A stretch of DNA of 9,543 bases, taken from Synergistaceae bacterium. GTDB taxonomy: Bacteria > Synergistota > Synergistia > Synergistales > Synergistaceae. The translations under genes and the position numbers were made by a program. The notes under the pieces are model-generated. The model saw only the letters and a list, made by a program, of their open reading frames with translations, searched no databases and was not told the origin of the DNA. The DNA lies in assembly GCA_031274115.1 (NCBI GenBank), contig JAISQP010000155.1:1-9543 (forward strand), in the 5' to 3' direction. How positions within the stretch are numbered: the stretch's first letter is position 1; each line of letters opens with the position of its first letter. This document shows, piece by piece, positions 6,374-9,543 of the stretch.

Positions 6374-9300
6374 ATGCTGGCAACAGCCCCCTCGGAGAAA
6401 GCGCGCGAACGTCTGATTTTTGGCACGGAAAAGGATCTTTTACCTCTTCCAGATTTGGTTGAAGTTCAAAAAAATTCACATGATTGGTTTTTCCAAAAAG
6501 ACGCGGACCCGATGATGCGGGAGGAGCAAGGGCTCCAGGAACTTTTCAGGGAAGTTTTTCCGATTCAGAGCTATGACGGCTCTTTTTCGCTGGAGTTTGT
6601 AAACTACAGCGTAGAGCCAGAGACGATAAGCCTGGACGAGGCGAGAAGCCGGGACCTGACCTGGTCAAGGCCCGTACGGGCGACAATTCGTCTCGTCAAT
6701 AAAAAAACGGGCGAGATCAAGGAGGAGGAGATTTACCTCGGCGATTTTCCGATAATGACGTCCCGCGGCACATTCATCATCAACGGCACCGAGCGCGTTG
6801 TCGTAAATCAGCTTGCCCGTTCCGCCGGGGTATACTTCACGGCGGAACGCACGCCCGGCCAGGAGCTGTATTCAGCGAAGGTCATACCGGACCGCGGCGC
6901 GTGGATGGAGTTCGACCTTCCGAAGGGAGAGCCTCCTCTTAAGGTGGAGCCAATCTCGGTAAAGGTCGACAGCAGGAAAAAAATTCCTGTGACGATGCTG
7001 CTAAAGGCGTTTGGAGTGAACTCGGACGAAGAGATACTGAAACTCTTCGAGGCAAAACATGTTGAGATGGACCTTGCGGAGGACGACGTTAAAGGAATGC
7101 TTCTCGCCGAGGCCATTGTGGCGGAGGACGGATCGGTTCTGATAAAAAAGAACGACCGCCTCTCGAAGGAGCACCTGGAGACTCTCTGGAACCAAGGGCG
7201 CACAAAGGTATGGGTGTGGGACGTGGATCCTGTCGTGGCCGCCACCATCGAGAAGGACGGCGTCTCGACAAGCGACGAAGCGATAATGGAGCTGTTTAAA
7301 CGTCTCAGACCGAACGAGCCGGCCCGCATGGAAAACGCCCGCGAATACGTTCACAGCATATTCTTCGACACGAGGAGATACAACCTCGGAAGAGTCGGCC
7401 GTTACAAGGCGAACCGCCGCCTCGATCTGGACCTGCCGGACAAGGAGCGCCTCCTCACCATAGCCGACATTGTAGCGATATCCCTCGAGCTGCTGCGCCT
7501 CAAAAACGACGAGACGTACGAGGGAGAGGACGACATCGACCATCTGGGCAACAGACGGGTGCGCGCGGTGGGCGAACTTCTGCAGAACCAGGTCCGTATC
7601 GGCCTTCTCCGCATGGAGCGAATCGCGAAGGAGCGAATGACGACCATCCCTGACCTCGCCACTTCCATGGCGCGCGATCTGATAAACGTTCGCCCGGTAT
7701 CCGCCGTCTTGAGGGAGTTTTTTGGCTCCGGCCAGCTCTCGCAGTTTATGGACCAGACAAACCCCCTTGCGGAGCTGACGCACAGGCGCAGGCTTTCCGC
7801 GCTGGGGCCGGGCGGATTGAGCCGGGAGCGCGCCGGTTTCGAGGCGCGCGACGTTCACTACACGCATTACGGCAGAGTCTGTCCGATAGAGACGCCGGAG
7901 GGCCCGAACATCGGGCTGGTGACGTCCCTGGCGACGTATGCCAGGATAAACGATTACGGCTTCCTGGTGCGCCCGGTCCGAAAGGTCGCTGGCGGGAAGG
8001 TCACAGACGAGGTGATTTACCTCTCCGCCGACGAGGAAGATACAAAATATGTCGGAAGGGCGGACACTCCAATCGACGAGGAAGGCCGTCTCATCGGTCA
8101 CACGATATACGTCCGTCACAGAAGCGACGTCAGGGAGGTAGACCCGGACGACGTCCAATATCTGGATATCTCTCCGAAGCAGATAGTGTCAGTCTCCACG
8201 GCTCTCATTCCTTTTTTGGAGCACGACGACGCCAATAGGGCGCTCATGGGTTCGAACATGCAGCGTCAGGCCGTTCCACTCGTGATCTCGGAGGCGCCGC
8301 TCGTGGGAACCGGCATCGAGCATCGGATAGCCAAGGACTCCGGCTCCTGCGTCGTGGCGAATCGCTCGGGAACGATAACGTATCTCGACGCGGACCGCAT
8401 AGAGGTGACGAGCGACGACGGCCGTCTCGATATCTACAAGCTGATAAAGTTCCGCAGGTCCAACCAGGGCACCATCATCCACCAGAAACCCATAGTCTCG
8501 AGCGGAGACCGGGTGGAGAGCGGACAGGTCATCGCGGACGGGCAGTCATGCGACGGAGGGGAGCTGGCGCTCGGGCGGAACGTGCTGGTCGCCTTCGTGT
8601 CCTGGGAGGGCTACAACTTCGAGGACGCGATCCTGTTGAGTCAGCGCCTGGTCAAAGAGGACTACTACACCTCTATTCATATAGAAGAGTACGAGGTAGA
8701 AGCCCGCGAGACGAAGCTGGGGCCTGAGGAGATAACGAGAGATATACCGAACGTCGGGGAGGACGCCCTCAAGAACCTCGACGAGGACGGCATAATCAGG
8801 GTCGGGGCCGAGGCGAAAGCGGGCGATATTCTTGTCGGCAAGGTCACGCCCAAGGGCGAGTCGGACCAGACGCCCGAGGAGAAGCTTCTCCGGGCGATAT
8901 TCGGCGAGAAAGCGCGCGAGGTGCGCGACACGAGCCTCAGAGTGCCTCACGGCGAGGGCGGCAAGGTCGTCACGGTAAAGCGCCTCACGAGGGCCGAGAA
9001 CAGCGAGGATATGAGCGCGGGCGTCAACGAGGTCATAAAGGTGTACGTGGCTCAGTTCCGCAAGATAACGGAAGGCGACAAGATGGCCGGACGCCACGGC
9101 AACAAGGGCGTGGTTTCGAGGATCATGCCGGAGGAGGATATGCCGTACCTCTCTGACGGAACCCCGGTGGACGTCGTTCTTAACCCCCTCGGAGTGCCGT
9201 CCAGGATGAACCTGGGACAGGTGCTGGAGACGATCTCGGGCTTCGTCGCCCATCACAACGGCTGGAAGGTATCGACGCCGGTCTTCCTGGCGGCAAACGA

Positions 9301-9543
9301 AAACGAGATACTCTCGCACCTCGACAGGGTGAGGGAGGAGAAATACCCGGACCTGACCCCGGACTGCAAGATAACGCTCTTCGACGGCAGAACCGGAATA
9401 CCTATGGACGGCAAGGTCACTGTCGGGATCATGTACATGCTGAAGCTGATACACCTGGTCGACGATAAAATTCACGCCCGTTCCATAGGCCCGTACAGCC
9501 TTATCACTCAGCAGCCGCTGGGAGGAAAGACTCAGTTCGGCGG
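6374..9543 (+). CDS. rpoB: DNA-directed RNA polymerase beta subunit, C-terminus beyond window
   Basis: Beta subunit of RNA polymerase, forming one side of the catalytic cleft. The first 1056 codons are present and open. Landmarks are [17 protein letters not shown] (about residues 62-78), [16 protein letters not shown], the rifampicin-binding region [14 protein letters not shown] (451-464), [51 protein letters not shown] and the final KTQFGG. The positions equivalent to E. coli D516, H526 and S531 are D460, H470 and S475, all with the rifampicin-sensitive residues. The beta insertion SI2 of proteobacteria is absent: the region [28 protein letters not shown] is direct. The ATG at 6374 is preceded by AGGGAGGT with 10 bases between. 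A strong promoter lies at 6288-6316. Only the C-terminal part is missing; rpoC would be expected downstream. Confidence 0.98.
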   Translation, partial: MLATAPSEKARERLIFGTEKDLLPLPDLVEVQKNSHDWFFQKDADPMMREEQGLQELFREVFPIQSYDGSFSLEFVNYSVEPETISLDEARSRDLTWSRPVRATIRLVNKKTGEIKEEEIYLGDFPIMTSRGTFIINGTERVVVNQLARSAGVYFTAERTPGQELYSAKVIPDRGAWMEFDLPKGEPPLKVEPISVKVDSRKKIPVTMLLKAFGVNSDEEILKLFEAKHVEMDLAEDDVKGMLLAEAIVAEDGSVLIKKNDRLSKEHLETLWNQGRTKVWVWDVDPVVAATIEKDGVSTSDEAIMELFKRLRPNEPARMENAREYVHSIFFDTRRYNLGRVGRYKANRRLDLDLPDKERLLTIADIVAISLELLRLKNDETYEGEDDIDHLGNRRVRAVGELLQNQVRIGLLRMERIAKERMTTIPDLATSMARDLINVRPVSAVLREFFGSGQLSQFMDQTNPLAELTHRRRLSALGPGGLSRERAGFEARDVHYTHYGRVCPIETPEGPNIGLVTSLATYARINDYGFLVRPVRKVAGGKVTDEVIYLSADEEDTKYVGRADTPIDEEGRLIGHTIYVRHRSDVREVDPDDVQYLDISPKQIVSVSTALIPFLEHDDANRALMGSNMQRQAVPLVISEAPLVGTGIEHRIAKDSGSCVVANRSGTITYLDADRIEVTSDDGRLDIYKLIKFRRSNQGTIIHQKPIVSSGDRVESGQVIADGQSCDGGELALGRNVLVAFVSWEGYNFEDAILLSQRLVKEDYYTSIHIEEYEVEARETKLGPEEITRDIPNVGEDALKNLDEDGIIRVGAEAKAGDILVGKVTPKGESDQTPEEKLLRAIFGEKAREVRDTSLRVPHGEGGKVVTVKRLTRAENSEDMSAGVNEVIKVYVAQFRKITEGDKMAGRHGNKGVVSRIMPEEDMPYLSDGTPVDVVLNPLGVPSRMNLGQVLETISGFVAHHNGWKVSTPVFLAANENEILSHLDRVREEKYPDLTPDCKITLFDGRTGIPMDGKVTVGIMYMLKLIHLVDDKIHARSIGPYSLITQQPLGGKTQFG

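Noticed and set aside
7721..7797. Possible rifampicin-resistance changes in rpoB
   Set aside because: The residues equivalent to D516, H526 and S531 are unchanged. Thr at the position of E. coli N518 is, from memory, common in other phyla and does not by itself indicate resistance.
7001..8158. A 385-codon minus-strand open frame inside rpoB, with another at 8546-9475
   Set aside because: Both are mirror frames of highly conserved rpoB codons without ribosome-binding site or family motif.

Overview
The window looks like part of a chromosome from a member of the phylum Synergistota (Synergistetes). The main clue is the C-terminus of two secreted proteins: a Gly-rich stretch with one Cys, a hydrophobic segment and a basic end. 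This resembles the Synergist-CTERM sorting signal known from that phylum. Housekeeping genes, moderately high GC in the coding regions and an HrcA/CIRCE-type heat-shock operator fit this, but the placement is an inference from memory, not a search result.

Layout. Positions 1-1666 hold the groES-groEL chaperonin operon on the minus strand. groEL runs off the left edge. The operon is preceded by a perfect CIRCE operator and a sigma-70-type promoter. A 341-bp intergenic region (1667-2007) separates it from rsmA (ksgA) on the plus strand, which encodes the 16S rRNA dimethyladenosine transferase. Next come two tandem plus-strand genes for secreted C10-family (streptopain-like) cysteine protease paralogues, at 2919-4565 and about 4657-6291. 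Last is rpoB (RNA polymerase beta), which starts at 6374 and runs off the right edge.

The most interesting part is the C10 pair. The first protein keeps the catalytic Cys (C204) and His (H355). The second has the same overall architecture: signal peptide, propeptide, C10 fold, carboxypeptidase-regulatory-like beta domain and sorting tail. Its Cys is replaced by Thr and its His by Tyr, so it looks like a full-length, surface-targeted pseudoprotease next to a probably active partner. A strong GC-rich hairpin lies between the two genes. No promoter was seen between them, so they are probably co-transcribed from a promoter placed directly after the rsmA stop codon.

rpoB follows the pseudoprotease gene rather than the ribosomal-protein genes (rplJ-rplL) that usually precede it. 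It has its own near-consensus promoter, whose -35 box overlaps the pseudoprotease stop codon. Its leader can fold a small hairpin that includes the Shine-Dalgarno sequence. Nothing in the window looks like a mobile element, CRISPR array, tRNA or rRNA.
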